A stretch of DNA of 64,000 bases from the NCBI RefSeq assembly GCF_010500965.1, contig NZ_QVMI01000010.1, forward strand, positions 53,380-117,379, given 5' to 3'. Source of the stretch: Bacteroides sp. 51 (GTDB taxonomy: Bacteria; Bacteroidota; Bacteroidia; Bacteroidales; Bacteroidaceae). A program made the position numbers and the translations under genes. Numbering within the stretch: position 1 is the first letter of the stretch; every line of letters begins with the position of its first letter. Under the pieces are notes generated by a model, which had not been told where the DNA came from, did no database searches, and saw nothing but the letters and a program-made list of their open reading frames with translations. This document shows positions 19,893-31,309 of this stretch, in pieces.

Positions 19893-19915
19893 TTGCAAAA
19901 AAAAGAGGCATTTAA

Positions 19916-19945
19916 TTGAATGTTCAAATATTATTCGTAACTTTG
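19916..19945 (+). promoter_or_regulatory. Promoter of the rpsL (str) operon
   Basis: TTG at 19916-19918 and TAACTTTG at 19938-19945 are 19 bases apart, matching the Bacteroidetes promoter. The predicted start near 19952 gives a leader of about 58 bases before rpsL. Confidence 0.75.
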
Positions 19946-20009
19946 CAGCCCGAAATGTATCATAGCGAAAAATTAAATAACAATAATATATAACTAAAAA
20001 ACAATTACA

Positions 20010-20423
20010 ATGCCTACAATTCAGCAATTAGTAAGAAAAGGGCGTGAAGTTTTGACGGAGAAAAGTAAATCTCCGGCTTTGGATTCATGTCCTCAAAGAC
20101 GTGGCGTTTGCGTGAGAGTGTACACAACAACTCCAAAAAAACCAAATTCAGCGATGCGTAAAGTAGCTCGTGTACGTTTGACTAACCAAAAAGAGGTGAA
20201 CTCATACATACCGGGAGAAGGACACAACTTGCAGGAACACTCCATCGTACTTGTACGTGGTGGTCGTGTGAAAGACCTTCCAGGGGTACGCTATCACATC
20301 GTACGTGGTACCTTAGATACAGCAGGTGTGGCCGGACGTACACAAAGACGTTCTAAATACGGAGCTAAGCGTCCAAAACCAGGACAAGCACCAGCAGCTG
20401 CAGCAGGAAAGAAGAAAAAATAA
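20010..20423 (+). CDS. rpsL: 30S ribosomal protein uS12
   Basis: The 137-residue protein sits at the decoding centre. The [16 protein letters not shown] segment (lysines at the classic streptomycin-resistance position unaltered) and the [16 protein letters not shown] segment are intact. It has an Ala/Lys-rich tail ([11 protein letters not shown]) longer than in E. coli. It heads rpsL-rpsG-fusA. Confidence 0.97.
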   Translation: MPTIQQLVRKGREVLTEKSKSPALDSCPQRRGVCVRVYTTTPKKPNSAMRKVARVRLTNQKEVNSYIPGEGHNLQEHSIVLVRGGRVKDLPGVRYHIVRGTLDTAGVAGRTQRRSKYGAKRPKPGQAPAAAAGKKKK

Positions 20424-20560
20424 GCTATAAATAATAGCAAAAATAATTAAGTATAACTCGTTTTAGTTTGTTGGATAAGCAATAGGTTGAGTAAATTCTC
20501 CGGTGGGAGAGTTGAAGTCAGAGAATCGCAGCCAAAAACAAAACATTTTTGATCAAACAA
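20424..20560 (+). promoter_or_regulatory. rpsL-rpsG intercistronic leader with hairpin
   Basis: The 137-base gap is long for this operon and contains the hairpin AATTCTCC-GGTG-GGAGAGTT (20494-20513). In E. coli the S12-S7 gap is the S7 autoregulatory site, so this is a candidate for the same role. The structure is not recognisably similar; the role is inference. Confidence 0.4.
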
Positions 20561-21037
20561 ATGAGAAAAGCAAAACCAAAAAAACGCGTGATCCTTCCGG
20601 ATCCCGTGTTTAATGACCAAAAGGTTACTAAGTTCGTAAACCATCTGATGTACGATGGCAAAAAGAACACTTCTTATGAAATCTTCTACGGCGCTTTAGA
20701 AGTAGTGAAGAAAAAACTTCCTAACGAAGAGAAATCATCTCTTGAAATCTGGAAAAAAGCTTTAGATAACGTAACTCCACAAGTTGAAGTAAAATCACGC
20801 CGTGTAGGTGGTGCAACTTTCCAAGTTCCAACAGAAATCCGTCCTGACCGCAAAGAATCAATCTCAATGAAGAACTTGATCCTTTATGCTCGCAAGAGAG
20901 GTGGAAAGACTATGGCAGATAAACTAGCTGCTGAAATCATGGACGCATTCAACGAGCAAGGCGGAGCTTTCAAACGTAAAGAAGATATGCATAGAATGGC
21001 TGAAGCAAATAGAGCCTTTGCACATTTTAGATTCTAA
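20561..21037 (+). CDS. rpsG: 30S ribosomal protein uS7
   Basis: The 158-residue protein organises the 30S head near the E site. [19 protein letters not shown] at the N-terminus and [19 protein letters not shown] are typical. An in-frame ATG at 20549 would add four residues; I prefer 20561, which matches the common start. A structured 137-base leader precedes it. Confidence 0.96.
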   Translation: MRKAKPKKRVILPDPVFNDQKVTKFVNHLMYDGKKNTSYEIFYGALEVVKKKLPNEEKSSLEIWKKALDNVTPQVEVKSRRVGGATFQVPTEIRPDRKESISMKNLILYARKRGGKTMADKLAAEIMDAFNEQGGAFKRKEDMHRMAEANRAFAHFRF

Positions 21038-21084
21038 TACGAACGGAAAACAAAGTATAAAAATAGAAAGCGAAGGAATTAAAA

Positions 21085-23202
21085 ATGGCAAAGCAAGATC
21101 TACATTTGACTCGTAATATCGGTATCATGGCTCACATTGATGCCGGAAAAACTACAACTTCTGAACGTATCCTGTTCTATACCGGATTAACTCACAAAAT
21201 TGGTGAGACTCATGACGGTACTGCTACTATGGACTGGATGGCGCAGGAGCAAGAACGCGGTATTACTATCACATCGGCAGCTACAACAACAAGCTGGAAA
21301 TATGCAGGTAATACTTATAAAATTAACCTAATTGACACTCCGGGACACGTTGACTTTACTGTCGAAGTAGAGCGTTCACTTCGTGTATTGGATGGCGCCG
21401 TGGCTACATATTGTGCTGTAGGTGGTGTTGAACCACAGTCAGAAACAGTATGGCGTCAGGCAGATAAATACAATGTTCCACGTATTGGTTACGTGAACAA
21501 AATGGACCGTTCTGGTGCAGACTTCTTTGAAGTTGTTCGTCAGATGAAGGATGTGTTAGGTGCAAATCCATGTCCTATTGTTGTTCCTATCGGTGCAGAA
21601 GAAACATTCAAAGGCATTGTTGATTTGATTCGTATGAAAGCCATCCTCTGGCATGACGAAACAATGGGCGCTGCCTATGATGTTGAAGATATACCTGCAA
21701 ACCTTTTGGTAGAATGTGAAGAATGGAGAGACAAAATGCTCGAAAAAGTTGCAGAGTATGATGAAGCATTGATGGAAAAATACTTTGACGATCCTTCAAC
21801 TATAACCGAAGAAGAGATCCTGAGAGCATTGCGTAATGCAACCATCCAAATGGCTATCGTACCCATGCTGTGCGGCTCTTCATTCAAGAACAAAGGCGTA
21901 CAAACTCTACTTGACTATGCTTGTGCTTTCCTGCCTTCTCCATTGGATACAGGAAGTGTTACAGGTACCAATCCGGATACAGGTGAGGAAGAAACCAGAG
22001 AACCAAGCGAAGATGCAAAGACTTCAGGACTTGCATTCAAGATTGCTACAGACCCTTATGTGGGACGTTTGACATTCTTCCGTGTATATTCTGGAAAAAT
22101 TGAAGCAGGATCGTATGTGTACAACTCTCGTTCAAGCAAAAAAGAACGCGTTTCACGTATATTCCAAATGCATTCAAATAAACAAAACCCTGTAGAAGTT
22201 ATTAGCGCAGGTGATATTGGTGCAGGAGTAGGCTTCAAAGACATCCGTACAGGTGATACGCTTTGTGACGAAGCATTCCCAATCGTACTGGAATCAATGG
22301 ACTTCCCAGAACCTGTAATCGGTATCGCTGTTGAGCCAAAAACTCAAAAAGACATGGATAAACTGTCTAATGGTTTGGCTAAACTATCTGAAGAAGACCC
22401 AACGTTTACAGTTAAAACAGACGAACAATCAGGTCAGACAATTATTTCAGGTATGGGTGAGCTTCACCTTGATATCATTATCGACCGTTTAAGACGTGAA
22501 TTTAAAGTAGAATGTAATCAAGGTCGTCCACAAGTAAACTATAAAGAAGCTATTACTAAGACTGTTAACCTGCGCGAAGTATACAAAAAGCAATCAGGAG
22601 GTCGTGGTAAATTTGCTGATATCATAGTTGATCTTGGACCAGTAGATGAAGACTTTACACAAGGCGGATTGCAATTCATCGACGAAGTAAAAGGTGGTAA
22701 TATCCCTAAAGAATTTATCCCTTCAGTTCAGAAAGGTTTTGCAACAGCAATGAAGAACGGAGTATTGGCAGGATACCCAATGGATTCAATGAAAGTGAAA
22801 TTAATTGATGGCTCATTCCACGCAGTTGACTCCGATCAGCTTTCATTTGAAATCTGTGCTATCCAGGCATACAAGAACGCTTGTGCTAAGGCAGGTCCAG
22901 TATTGATGGAACCAATCATGAAGCTGGAAGTTGTAACTCCGGAAGAAAACATGGGTGATGTAATCGGTGACTTGAACAAACGTCGTGGCCAGGTAGAAGG
23001 AATGGAATCAAGTCGTTCCGGAGCCAGAATCGTAAAAGCGATGGTGCCACTGGGCGAAATGTTCGGATACGTTACAGCATTACGTACAATCACTTCAGGT
23101 CGTGCAACATCATCTATGACATATTCACATCACGCTCAAGTGTCTCAGTCAATCGCTAAGGCAGTACTTGAAGAAGTGAAAGGTCGCGTAGATTTGATCT
23201 AA
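21085..23202 (+). CDS. fusA: Elongation factor G
   Basis: The 705-residue translocase has five domains: G domain with [15 protein letters not shown] (about 17-31), [10 protein letters not shown] and NKMDR, then domains II to V, ending in the conserved [17 protein letters not shown] segment. It drives tRNA-mRNA translocation and, with RRF, recycling. It lies 47 bases after rpsG, and a hairpin follows before rpsJ. Confidence 0.97.
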   Translation: MAKQDLHLTRNIGIMAHIDAGKTTTSERILFYTGLTHKIGETHDGTATMDWMAQEQERGITITSAATTTSWKYAGNTYKINLIDTPGHVDFTVEVERSLRVLDGAVATYCAVGGVEPQSETVWRQADKYNVPRIGYVNKMDRSGADFFEVVRQMKDVLGANPCPIVVPIGAEETFKGIVDLIRMKAILWHDETMGAAYDVEDIPANLLVECEEWRDKMLEKVAEYDEALMEKYFDDPSTITEEEILRALRNATIQMAIVPMLCGSSFKNKGVQTLLDYACAFLPSPLDTGSVTGTNPDTGEEETREPSEDAKTSGLAFKIATDPYVGRLTFFRVYSGKIEAGSYVYNSRSSKKERVSRIFQMHSNKQNPVEVISAGDIGAGVGFKDIRTGDTLCDEAFPIVLESMDFPEPVIGIAVEPKTQKDMDKLSNGLAKLSEEDPTFTVKTDEQSGQTIISGMGELHLDIIIDRLRREFKVECNQGRPQVNYKEAITKTVNLREVYKKQSGGRGKFADIIVDLGPVDEDFTQGGLQFIDEVKGGNIPKEFIPSVQKGFATAMKNGVLAGYPMDSMKVKLIDGSFHAVDSDQLSFEICAIQAYKNACAKAGPVLMEPIMKLEVVTPEENMGDVIGDLNKRRGQVEGMESSRSGARIVKAMVPLGEMFGYVTALRTITSGRATSSMTYSHHAQVSQSIAKAVLEEVKGRVDLI

Positions 23203-23216
23203 AATTAAATAAAAAA

Positions 23217-23254
23217 GTAGCAGGTTAGCGAATGACTCTTAACCTGCCACTTTT
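23217..23254 (+). terminator. Hairpin with short T run between fusA and rpsJ
   Basis: GTAGCAGGTTA pairs with TAACCTGCCAC (one mismatch) and is followed by TTTT. It probably acts as a partial terminator separating str and S10 parts of the cluster, as the next gene starts 29 bases later without a clear new promoter. Confidence 0.6.
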
Positions 23255-23282
23255 ATTTTATAATATATAACTAAAAACAGAC

Positions 23283-23588
23283 ATGAGTCAGAAGATTAGA
23301 ATTAAATTGAAATCTTACGATCACAACTTGGTAGACAAGTCGGCTGAAAAAATCGTAAGAACAGTGAAAGCTACAGGTGCAATTGTTAGTGGTCCAATTC
23401 CTCTTCCAACACACAAACGTATCTTCACAGTAAACCGTTCAACGTTCGTTAACAAGAAATCAAGAGAGCAGTTCGAATTAAGCTCATACAAGAGATTAAT
23501 CGACATCTATAGCTCAACTGCTAAAACAGTAGACGCTTTGATGAAGCTGGAATTGCCTAGTGGTGTAGAAGTTGAAATTAAAGTTTGA
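23283..23588 (+). CDS. rpsJ: 30S ribosomal protein uS10
   Basis: The 101-residue protein (also the NusE partner of NusB in antitermination) contains [20 protein letters not shown] (about 37-56), the extended loop region. It starts the S10 part of the ribosomal cluster. The length is normal. Confidence 0.97.
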   Translation: MSQKIRIKLKSYDHNLVDKSAEKIVRTVKATGAIVSGPIPLPTHKRIFTVNRSTFVNKKSREQFELSSYKRLIDIYSSTAKTVDALMKLELPSGVEVEIKV

Positions 23589-23606
23589 TAATTAAATAAT
23601 AGTGAA

Positions 23607-24224
23607 ATGCCAGGATTATTAGGAAAGAAAATCGGAATGACATCCGTATTCAGTGCCGATGGTAAAAACGTACCATGCACTGTTATCGAAGTAGGTCCTT
23701 GTGTTGTTACTCAAGTAAAAACTGTAGAAAATGATGGCTATCAAGCTGTTCAGTTGGGCTTCCAGGATAAAAAGGATAAGCACACAACTAAAGCGTTGAT
23801 GGGTCACTTCAAAAAAGCAGGAGTAACACCAAAGAGACACTTGGCCGAGTTCAAAGAATTTGAGAGTGAATTAAATCTGGGTGACACAGTTACCGTAGAA
23901 CTATTCAATGACGTTGACTTTGTTGACGTAGTCGGTACTTCTAAAGGTAAAGGTTTCCAGGGAGTTGTTAAAAGACATGGTTTTGGTGGTGTAGGTCAGA
24001 CTACACACGGTCAGCACAACCGCGCCCGTAAACCGGGTTCTATCGGTGCTTGTTCTTACCCTGCAAAAGTATTCAAAGGAATGCGCATGGGCGGACAAAT
24101 GGGTGGTGAAAGAGTAACTGTTCAAAACCTAAGAGTATTAAAAGTAATCGCGGACCACAATCTTCTTCTGATAAAAGGTTCTATCCCAGGTTGCAAAGGT
24201 TCAATCGTATTAATTGAGAAATAA
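23607..24224 (+). CDS. rplC: 50S ribosomal protein uL3
   Basis: The 205-residue protein binds near the 3' end of 23S rRNA. It starts [15 protein letters not shown] and has the long central loop [19 protein letters not shown] that reaches toward the peptidyl-transferase centre. Its stop overlaps the rplD start by one base (TAATG). Confidence 0.97.
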   Translation: MPGLLGKKIGMTSVFSADGKNVPCTVIEVGPCVVTQVKTVENDGYQAVQLGFQDKKDKHTTKALMGHFKKAGVTPKRHLAEFKEFESELNLGDTVTVELFNDVDFVDVVGTSKGKGFQGVVKRHGFGGVGQTTHGQHNRARKPGSIGACSYPAKVFKGMRMGGQMGGERVTVQNLRVLKVIADHNLLLIKGSIPGCKGSIVLIEK

Positions 24225-24862
24225 TGGAAGTTAACGTATACAATATTAAAGGTGAAGACACTGGGAGAAAGATTACGTTAAACGAATCTATCTTCGGAAT
24301 TGAGCCTAACGACCACGCTATCTACTTGGACGTAAAACAATTTATGGCCAACCAGCGTCAAGGTACTCATAAGTCAAAAGAAAGAAGTGAAATCAGCGGA
24401 TCTACTCGTAAGATCGGTCGTCAAAAAGGTGGTGGTGGTGCACGTCGTGGTGATGTGAACTCTCCAGTACTAGTTGGTGGTGGTCGCGTATTCGGTCCAA
24501 AACCAAGAGATTACTTCTTTAAACTAAATAAGAAAGTTAAACAGCTGGCTAGAAAGTCTGCTTTGGCTTATAAGGCTAAAGATAACGCAATTGTTGTTGT
24601 TGAAGATTTCAATTTCGAAGCTCCTAAGACTAAGGAGTTTATCTCAATGACAAAAAATCTTAAAATATCCGACAAAAAGTTACTTGTCGTTTTATCAGAA
24701 TCAAATAAAAACGTATATTTGTCGGCTCGTAACATAGAGAAAGCTAATGTGCAAACTGTTTCAGGATTAAATACTTACAGAGTATTGAATGCTGGAGTTG
24801 TCGTGCTTACAGAAAGCGCTCTCTCGGCTATTGACAATATCTTAAGTAATAAGGAGGCTTAA
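24224..24862 (+). CDS. rplD: 50S ribosomal protein uL4
   Basis: The 212-residue protein lines the peptide exit tunnel through its extended loop (around [20 protein letters not shown], macrolide-contact region, residues about 59-79). In E. coli L4 also represses the S10 operon; nothing here shows whether that applies. It is coupled to rplC by a one-base overlap. Its last codons contain the AAGGAGG Shine-Dalgarno sequence of rplW. Confidence 0.96.
   Translation: MEVNVYNIKGEDTGRKITLNESIFGIEPNDHAIYLDVKQFMANQRQGTHKSKERSEISGSTRKIGRQKGGGGARRGDVNSPVLVGGGRVFGPKPRDYFFKLNKKVKQLARKSALAYKAKDNAIVVVEDFNFEAPKTKEFISMTKNLKISDKKLLVVLSESNKNVYLSARNIEKANVQTVSGLNTYRVLNAGVVVLTESALSAIDNILSNKEA
24852..24858 (+). promoter_or_regulatory. 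Shine-Dalgarno sequence of rplW
   Basis: AAGGAGG inside the end of rplD, seven bases before the rplW ATG. It is one of four full Shine-Dalgarno sequences in a window where most genes have none. Confidence 0.7.
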
Positions 24863-24865
24863 ATA

Positions 24866-25156
24866 ATGGGAATTATTATTAAACCGATAGTAACAGAGAA
24901 AATGACCGCAATAACAGATAAGCTGAATCGTTTCGGCTTTATTGTGCGTCCTGATGCTAACAAACTTGAAATTAAGAAAGAAGTTGAAGCCTTATATAAT
25001 GTTACAGTAGTTGACGTAAATACCGCTAAGTATATCGGCAAAAACAAGAGCCGTTATACTCGTTCTGGTATTATCAGTGGTAGAACTAATGCTTATAAAA
25101 AAGCAATAGTAACATTGAAAGAAGGAGATACTATTGATTTTTATAGCAATATTTAA
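24866..25156 (+). CDS. rplW: 50S ribosomal protein uL23
   Basis: The 96-residue protein sits at the tunnel exit, where it docks trigger factor and SRP. Its start [11 protein letters not shown] and the [14 protein letters not shown] loop are family-typical. It starts four bases after the rplD stop and has a full Shine-Dalgarno sequence. Confidence 0.96.
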   Translation: MGIIIKPIVTEKMTAITDKLNRFGFIVRPDANKLEIKKEVEALYNVTVVDVNTAKYIGKNKSRYTRSGIISGRTNAYKKAIVTLKEGDTIDFYSNI

Positions 25157-25161
25157 TAGAA

Positions 25162-25986
<825 letters not shown>

Positions 25987-26006
25987 TCTGATTAATTGAG
26001 TAAACT

Positions 26007-26276
26007 ATGAGTCGTTCATTAAAAAAAGGTCCATACATTAACGTAAAGCTTGAAAATAAGATTCTTACCATGAATGAATCAGGTAAGAAGACTGTGGTTA
26101 AGACCTGGGCCAGAGCTTCAATGATTTCGCCTGACTTTGTAGGGCATACTGTTGCAGTTCACAATGGAAATAAATTTATTCCTGTTTATGTTACCGAAAA
26201 TATGGTAGGTCACAAGTTGGGCGAATTTGCTCCAACTCGTACTTTCAGAGGACATGCCGGTAACAAGAAAAGATAA
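26007..26276 (+). CDS. rpsS: 30S ribosomal protein uS19
   Basis: The 89-residue protein of the 30S head starts [15 protein letters not shown] and has [16 protein letters not shown] near its end, both diagnostic. It binds near uS13 and the A-site finger bridge. Confidence 0.97.
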   Translation: MSRSLKKGPYINVKLENKILTMNESGKKTVVKTWARASMISPDFVGHTVAVHNGNKFIPVYVTENMVGHKLGEFAPTRTFRGHAGNKKR

Positions 26277-26311
26277 AGGAATTCATCTGAAATAATAAAG
26301 TAATTAATATA

Positions 26312-26722
26312 ATGGGAGCAAGAAAAAAAATATCGGCTGAAAAAAGAAAAGAAGCCCTTAAGACCATGTATTTTGCGAAATTGCAAAATGTTCCTACTTC
26401 CCCACGCAAGATGCGTCTCGTGGCTGACATGATTCGTGGAATGGAAGTGAACAGAGCACTTGGTGTTTTGAAGTTTTCTTCCAAAGAAGCTGCTGCAAGA
26501 GTGGAAAAGTTATTGCGCTCTGCAATTGCTAACTGGGAGCAGAAAAACGAACGCAAAGCAGAAAGTGGAGAATTGTTTGTGACACAGGTTTATGTTGATG
26601 GTGGATCTACACTCAAAAGAATGAGACCAGCTCCACAAGGAAGAGGATACAGAATTCGCAAACGTTCAAACCACGTAACGTTGTTCGTTGGTTCAAAAAA
26701 TAATAATGAAGAACAGATTTAA
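26312..26722 (+). CDS. rplV: 50S ribosomal protein uL22
   Basis: The 136-residue protein has a globular surface domain and a hairpin into the exit tunnel (around [20 protein letters not shown], macrolide-contact loop, residues about 93-112). The [17 protein letters not shown] segment is typical. The N-terminus has an extra basic stretch ([15 protein letters not shown]), as in other Bacteroidetes. Confidence 0.96.
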   Translation: MGARKKISAEKRKEALKTMYFAKLQNVPTSPRKMRLVADMIRGMEVNRALGVLKFSSKEAAARVEKLLRSAIANWEQKNERKAESGELFVTQVYVDGGSTLKRMRPAPQGRGYRIRKRSNHVTLFVGSKNNNEEQI

Positions 26723-26724
26723 GC

Positions 26725-27456
26725 ATGGGACAGAAAGTAAATCCAATAAGTAACCGTTTAGGAATCATCAGAGGTTGGGATTCTAATTGGTATGGTGGTA
26801 ACGATTACGGTGATGCACTGTTAGAAGATAGCAAAATCCGTAAATATCTGAATGCACGCCTTGCGAAAGCTAGTGTATCCAGAATTATCATCGAACGTAC
26901 CCTGAAGCTTGTCACTATTACTGTTTGTACTGCTCGTCCGGGAATCATTATCGGTAAAGGTGGTCAGGAAGTTGACAAGTTGAAAGAAGAGTTGAAGAAG
27001 ATTACCGATAAAGATATTCAAATCAACATTTTTGAAGTGAAAAGACCGGAACTTGATGCTGTGATCGTTGCAAACAACATCGCTCGTCAGGTAGAAGGTA
27101 AAATTGCCTATCGCCGTGCCATAAAAATGGCTATCGCAAACACTATGCGTATGGGTGCTGAAGGTATCAAAATTCAGATTTCAGGACGTTTGAATGGAGC
27201 TGAAATGGCTCGTTCTGAAATGTATAAAGAAGGAAGAACTCCGTTACACACTTTTAGAGCAGATATCGACTATTGTCATGCAGAAGCATTGACTAAAGTT
27301 GGTCTTCTTGGAATTAAAGTTTGGATTTGTAGAGGTGAAGTGTTTGGCAAGAGAGAATTAGCTCCAAACTTTACACAAAGCAAAGAAAGTGGCCGTGGCA
27401 ATAATAATAACAATGGCGGCGGAAAGAACTTCAAAAGAAAGAAAAATAATCGCTAA
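26725..27456 (+). CDS. rpsC: 30S ribosomal protein uS3
   Basis: The 243-residue protein lines the mRNA entry tunnel. The type II KH domain is seen around [20 protein letters not shown] (about 72-91), followed by the C-terminal domain. The tail after residue 210 is an Asn/Gly/Lys-rich stretch ([19 protein letters not shown]), longer and simpler than in E. coli. It starts two bases after rplV. Confidence 0.97.
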   Translation: MGQKVNPISNRLGIIRGWDSNWYGGNDYGDALLEDSKIRKYLNARLAKASVSRIIIERTLKLVTITVCTARPGIIIGKGGQEVDKLKEELKKITDKDIQINIFEVKRPELDAVIVANNIARQVEGKIAYRRAIKMAIANTMRMGAEGIKIQISGRLNGAEMARSEMYKEGRTPLHTFRADIDYCHAEALTKVGLLGIKVWICRGEVFGKRELAPNFTQSKESGRGNNNNNGGGKNFKRKKNNR

Positions 27457-27478
27457 ACGAATTTGAATCTTAGGAATC

Positions 27479-27910
27479 ATGTTACAACCGAAAAAGACAA
27501 AATTCAGAAGACAACAAAAAGGGCGCATGAAGGGCAATGCTCAAAGGGGCAACCAACTTGCTTTTGGTTCTTTTGGTATTAAAGCTTTGCAAAATAAGTG
27601 GATTACCGGTCGTCAGATTGAAGCAGCACGTATTGCTGTAACAAGATATATGCAACGTCAAGGACAAATTTGGATCCGCATTTTCCCTGATAAACCAATT
27701 ACCAAGAAACCAGCCGAAGTACGTATGGGTAAAGGTAAAGGTTCACCAGAAGGATTTGTTGCACCAATTACGCCGGGAAGAATTATTATTGAAGTAGAAG
27801 GAGTATCATTCGAAATCGCAAAAGAAGCCTTGCGCTTAGCAGCTCAAAAGCTTCCTGTAACTACAAAGTTTGTAGTTAGACGTGATTACGATCAGAACCA
27901 AAATGCGTAA
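27479..27910 (+). CDS. rplP: 50S ribosomal protein uL16
   Basis: The 143-residue protein organises the A-site region of the 50S subunit. It starts [19 protein letters not shown] and has [18 protein letters not shown] (about 82-99), the usual peptidyl-transferase-proximal loop. Confidence 0.97.
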   Translation: MLQPKKTKFRRQQKGRMKGNAQRGNQLAFGSFGIKALQNKWITGRQIEAARIAVTRYMQRQGQIWIRIFPDKPITKKPAEVRMGKGKGSPEGFVAPITPGRIIIEVEGVSFEIAKEALRLAAQKLPVTTKFVVRRDYDQNQNA

Positions 27911-27916
27911 CGTCTT

Positions 27917-28114
27917 ATGAAAAGTGCAGAAATTAAAGAAATGACTACCAATGATTTGGTAGAAAGAGTAGAAGCTGAAGTGGTTAACTATAACCAATTG
28001 ATTTTAAATCATTCTATCTCTCCTCTGGATAATCCTGCTAAGATTAAACAATTACGCAGAGATATCGCACGTATGAAAACAGAATTACGTGAGAGAGAAC
28101 TAAACAATAAATGA
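27917..28114 (+). CDS. rpmC: 50S ribosomal protein uL29
   Basis: The 65-residue, two-helix protein near the tunnel exit contains [20 protein letters not shown], the family signature. The frame of rpsQ opens across its stop. Confidence 0.95.
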   Translation: MKSAEIKEMTTNDLVERVEAEVVNYNQLILNHSISPLDNPAKIKQLRRDIARMKTELRERELNNK

Positions 28115-28122
28115 TTGGCTTG

Positions 28123-28380
28123 ATGGAAGCAAGAAATTTAAGAAAAGAAAGAACAGGGGTTGTCCTGAGCAACAAAATGGAAAAAACCATCACAGTTGCA
28201 TCTAAGTTCAAGGAAAAACACCCTATGTATGGTAAGTTCGTTAGTAAAACGAAAAAATACCACGCTCACGATGAAAAGAATGAATGCAATATAGGTGATA
28301 CTGTACGCATTATGGAAACTCGTCCATTGAGCAAGACTAAAAGATGGAGATTAGTAGAAATAATTGAAAGAGCTAAGTAA
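28123..28380 (+). CDS. rpsQ: 30S ribosomal protein uS17
   Basis: The 85-residue protein starts [19 protein letters not shown] and has [20 protein letters not shown], typical for uS17, a primary 16S binder. An in-frame ATG at 28111 overlaps the rpmC stop (ATGA) and would add four residues; I prefer 28123 because homologues begin with MEARN-like sequences, but translational coupling makes 28111 possible. Confidence 0.94.
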   Translation: MEARNLRKERTGVVLSNKMEKTITVASKFKEKHPMYGKFVSKTKKYHAHDEKNECNIGDTVRIMETRPLSKTKRWRLVEIIERAK

Positions 28381-28382
28381 TT

Positions 28383-28748
28383 ATGATACAAGTAGAATCC
28401 AGACTTACAGTATGTGACAACAGTGGAGCGAAAGAGGCTTTGTGTATCCGTGTTTTAGGTGGTACAGGTCGTCGTTACGCTTCTGTTGGGGATGTGATCG
28501 TTGTTTCTGTGAAGAGCGTAATCCCTGCTAGTGATGTTAAAAAAGGTGCAGTATCAAAGGCTTTGATCGTACGTACTAAGAAAGAAATTCGTCGTGCTGA
28601 CGGTTCTTATATACGTTTTGATGATAACGCTTGCGTTCTATTGAATGGCGCTGGTGAAATTAGAGGTAGTCGTATTTTCGGTCCTGTAGCAAGAGAACTT
28701 CGTGCAACAAACATGAAAGTTGTATCACTTGCGCCTGAAGTACTTTAA
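28383..28748 (+). CDS. rplN: 50S ribosomal protein uL14
   Basis: The 121-residue protein starts [20 protein letters not shown] and is full length. It lies on the intersubunit face, contacts bL19 and is the target of the silencing factor RsfS. It starts two bases after rpsQ. Confidence 0.97.
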   Translation: MIQVESRLTVCDNSGAKEALCIRVLGGTGRRYASVGDVIVVSVKSVIPASDVKKGAVSKALIVRTKKEIRRADGSYIRFDDNACVLLNGAGEIRGSRIFGPVARELRATNMKVVSLAPEVL

Positions 28749-28768
28749 TTTTGTAAAAGATTTAAGTA

Positions 28769-29089
28769 ATGAGTAAATTACATATTAAAAAAGGCGATAC
28801 AGTTTACGTAAATGCTGGTGAAGACAAAGGTAAAACTGGTCGTGTATTGAAGGTTCTCGTAAAAGAAGGACGCGCAATTGTAGAAGGTGTTAACATGGTG
28901 TCTAAGAGCACTAAGCCTAATGCAAAGAACCCACAAGGTGGTATTGTTAAGCAAGAAGCTTCTATCCACTTGTCAAACTTGAACCCGCTTGATCCTAAGA
29001 CAGGTAAAGCAACTCGTATTGGGAGAAAAAAGAGTTCAGAAGGAACTTTAGTGCGTTATTCTAAAAAATCGGGAGAGGAGATTAAATAA
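28769..29089 (+). CDS. rplX: 50S ribosomal protein uL24
   Basis: The 106-residue protein is an early assembly factor with a KOW motif at its start ([20 protein letters not shown], about 8-27). The stop overlaps the rplE start by one base (TAATG). Confidence 0.96.
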   Translation: MSKLHIKKGDTVYVNAGEDKGKTGRVLKVLVKEGRAIVEGVNMVSKSTKPNAKNPQGGIVKQEASIHLSNLNPLDPKTGKATRIGRKKSSEGTLVRYSKKSGEEIK

Positions 29090-29646
29090 TGACTAATACT
29101 GCTAGCCTAAAGAAAGAATATGCAGAACGCATTGTTCCTGCATTAAAATCACAGTTCGAATATTCTTCATCTATGCAGGTGCCTGTACTTAAAAAGATTG
29201 TTATCAATCAAGGTTTAGGTATGGCTACTGCCGATAAGAAAATCATAGAAGTGGCTATTAACGAAATTACTGCTATTACAGGTCAGAAAGCTGTAGCAAC
29301 AGTGTCTCGTAAGGACATTTCAAACTTTAAATTGCGTAAGAAAATGCCTATCGGAGTAATGGTAACATTGCGTCGCGAAAGAATGTACGAATTCCTTGAA
29401 AAGTTGGTTCGTGTAGCTCTTCCTCGTATCCGTGACTTCAAAGGTATTGAAAGCAAATTCGATGGAAAAGGTAACTATACGTTAGGAATTCAGGAACAAA
29501 TCATTTTCCCTGAAATAAATATCGATAGTATAACAAGAATCTTAGGTATGAATATTACCTTTGTAACCTCTGCGCAAACTGATGAGGAAGGTTATGCTTT
29601 ATTGAAGGAATTTGGTTTGCCATTTAAAAACGCTAAAAAAGACTGA
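29089..29646 (+). CDS. rplE: 50S ribosomal protein uL5
   Basis: The 185-residue protein binds 5S rRNA and the P-site tRNA elbow. [17 protein letters not shown] and [21 protein letters not shown] are family signatures. It is coupled to rplX. Confidence 0.97.
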   Translation: MTNTASLKKEYAERIVPALKSQFEYSSSMQVPVLKKIVINQGLGMATADKKIIEVAINEITAITGQKAVATVSRKDISNFKLRKKMPIGVMVTLRRERMYEFLEKLVRVALPRIRDFKGIESKFDGKGNYTLGIQEQIIFPEINIDSITRILGMNITFVTSAQTDEEGYALLKEFGLPFKNAKKD

Positions 29647-29651
29647 TATAT

Positions 29652-29921
29652 ATGGCAAAAGAATCAATGAAAGCTCGCGAAGTAAAGAGAGCGAAGTTAG
29701 TAGCCAAATATGCTGATAAAAGAGCGCAACTGAAAAAAGAAGGAAATTATGAAGCACTACAGGCTTTGCCTAAAAATGCTTCTCCTGTGCGTTTGCACAA
29801 CCGCTGTAAATTGACTGGTCGTCCTAAAGGATATATCCGTCAATTTGGTATTTCCAGAATTCAGTTCCGCGAAATGGCATCTAATGGCCTTATCCCAGGT
29901 GTTAAGAAAGCAAGCTGGTAA
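29652..29921 (+). CDS. rpsN: 30S ribosomal protein uS14, zinc-free form
   Basis: The 89-residue protein is the longer type of uS14, without the CxxC-type zinc ribbon: only one Cys is present, in [20 protein letters not shown]. It ends GVKKASW like other long forms. Confidence 0.96.
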   Translation: MAKESMKAREVKRAKLVAKYADKRAQLKKEGNYEALQALPKNASPVRLHNRCKLTGRPKGYIRQFGISRIQFREMASNGLIPGVKKASW

Positions 29922-29970
29922 TTTTTTTAAATATTGTCAGGGTAGTCCTGATTAATTTAATTTTTTATAT

Positions 29971-30366
29971 ATGACTGATCCAATAGCAGATTATTTAACG
30001 AGGTTGAGAAACGCTATCGGTGCTAAGCACAGAGTAGTAGAAATCCCTGCCTCAAATTTGAAGAAAGAGATCACTAAGATCCTTTTTGAAAAAGGCTACA
30101 TTCTTAACTATAAGTTTGTAGAAGATGGTCCTCAAGGTACTATCAAAGTTGCTTTGAAGTATGATACTGTTAACAAGGTTAACGCTATCAAGAAACTTCA
30201 AAGAGTATCTTCTCCGGGTTTACGTAAGTATACCGGTTATAAAGATATGCCGCGTGTAATTAATGGTTTAGGTATTGCAATAATATCTACTTCCAAAGGT
30301 GTAATGACAGACAAAGAAGCTGCTGAACTGAAAATCGGTGGTGAAGTATTGTGCTATGTTTATTAA
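29971..30366 (+). CDS. rpsH: 30S ribosomal protein uS8
   Basis: The 131-residue protein starts MTDPIADYLTRLRNAIGA and ends in GGEVLCYVY; the central GLGIAIISTSKGVMTDKEA is diagnostic. In E. coli S8 represses the spc operon by binding mRNA near rplE; no matching site was looked for in detail. The 49-base gap before it is among the larger ones in this cluster. Confidence 0.97.
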   Translation: MTDPIADYLTRLRNAIGAKHRVVEIPASNLKKEITKILFEKGYILNYKFVEDGPQGTIKVALKYDTVNKVNAIKKLQRVSSPGLRKYTGYKDMPRVINGLGIAIISTSKGVMTDKEAAELKIGGEVLCYVY

Positions 30367-30367
30367 T

Positions 30368-30373
30368 AGGAGG
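30368..30373 (+). promoter_or_regulatory. Shine-Dalgarno sequence of rplF
   Basis: AGGAGG lies seven bases before the rplF ATG, just after the rpsH stop; one of few canonical sites in the window. Confidence 0.7.
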
Positions 30374-30380
30374 ATAAGTA

Positions 30381-30935
30381 ATGTCAAGAATTGGAAAACT
30401 ACCCATTAGTGTACCAGCAGGTGTTACTGTGACCTTGAAAGACGATGTCATTACAGTAAAAGGACCCAAAGGAGAATTAAGTCAGTATATTAACCCGCTG
30501 ATAAATGTTACTGTTGAAGATGGCCAGGTTACATTGAGCCGTAACAGCGACGAAAAGCAAGAACGTGCATTTCACGGTTTATATCGTTCATTGGTAAACA
30601 ACATGGTTGTTGGTGTGTCAGAAGGATATAAAAAAGAATTGGAATTAGTAGGTGTGGGATACCGTGCATCAAACAATGGTAATATCATTGAATTGTCATT
30701 AGGTTATACCCATCCTATCTTTATACAGTTGCCACCGGAAGTTAAGGTTGAAACGAAATCAGAAAGAAATAAGAATCCTCTTATTCTTTTGGAATCTTGT
30801 GACAAGCAATTGCTAGGTCAAGTTTGCTCTAAAATACGTTCTTTCCGCAAGCCTGAACCATATAAAGGTAAAGGTGTTAAGTTTGTTGGCGAAATTATTC
30901 GCAGAAAGTCTGGTAAATCAGCAGGCGCTAAGTAA
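30381..30935 (+). CDS. rplF: 50S ribosomal protein uL6
   Basis: The 184-residue protein has two similar domains and lies near the sarcin-ricin loop. It starts MSRIGKLPISVPAGV and ends with PEPYKGKGVKFVGEIIRRKSGKSAG, in the usual form. It has a full Shine-Dalgarno sequence. Confidence 0.97.
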   Translation: MSRIGKLPISVPAGVTVTLKDDVITVKGPKGELSQYINPLINVTVEDGQVTLSRNSDEKQERAFHGLYRSLVNNMVVGVSEGYKKELELVGVGYRASNNGNIIELSLGYTHPIFIQLPPEVKVETKSERNKNPLILLESCDKQLLGQVCSKIRSFRKPEPYKGKGVKFVGEIIRRKSGKSAGAK

Positions 30936-30959
30936 ATAATGATGTAAATAAGTATTATT

Positions 30960-31304
30960 ATGACAACAAAAGTAGAAAGACGAATTAAAATCAAATATAG
31001 AGTACGTAACAAGATTTCAGGTACTACTGAGCGTCCTCGTATGAGTGTGTTTAGAAGCAACAAGCAAATCTATGTACAAATTATCGATGATCTTACAGGT
31101 AAGACGTTAGCTGCAGCTTCATCATTAGGCATGGAAGGTAAATTGCCTAAAAAAGAACAAGCTGCTAAAGTTGGTGAAATGATTGCCAAGAAAGCTCAGG
31201 AAGCAGGCGTAACAGCTGTTGTTTTCGACCGTAACGGTTATTTGTATCATGGGAGAGTTAAAGAAGTAGCTGATGCAGCTCGTAACGCTGGACTTAAATT
31301 TTAA
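30960..31304 (+). CDS. rplR: 50S ribosomal protein uL18
   Basis: The 114-residue protein binds 5S r[23 protein letters not shown] and the C-terminal [20 protein letters not shown] are diagnostic. Confidence 0.96.
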   Translation: MTTKVERRIKIKYRVRNKISGTTERPRMSVFRSNKQIYVQIIDDLTGKTLAAASSLGMEGKLPKKEQAAKVGEMIAKKAQEAGVTAVVFDRNGYLYHGRVKEVADAARNAGLKF

Positions 31305-31309
31305 TCATT

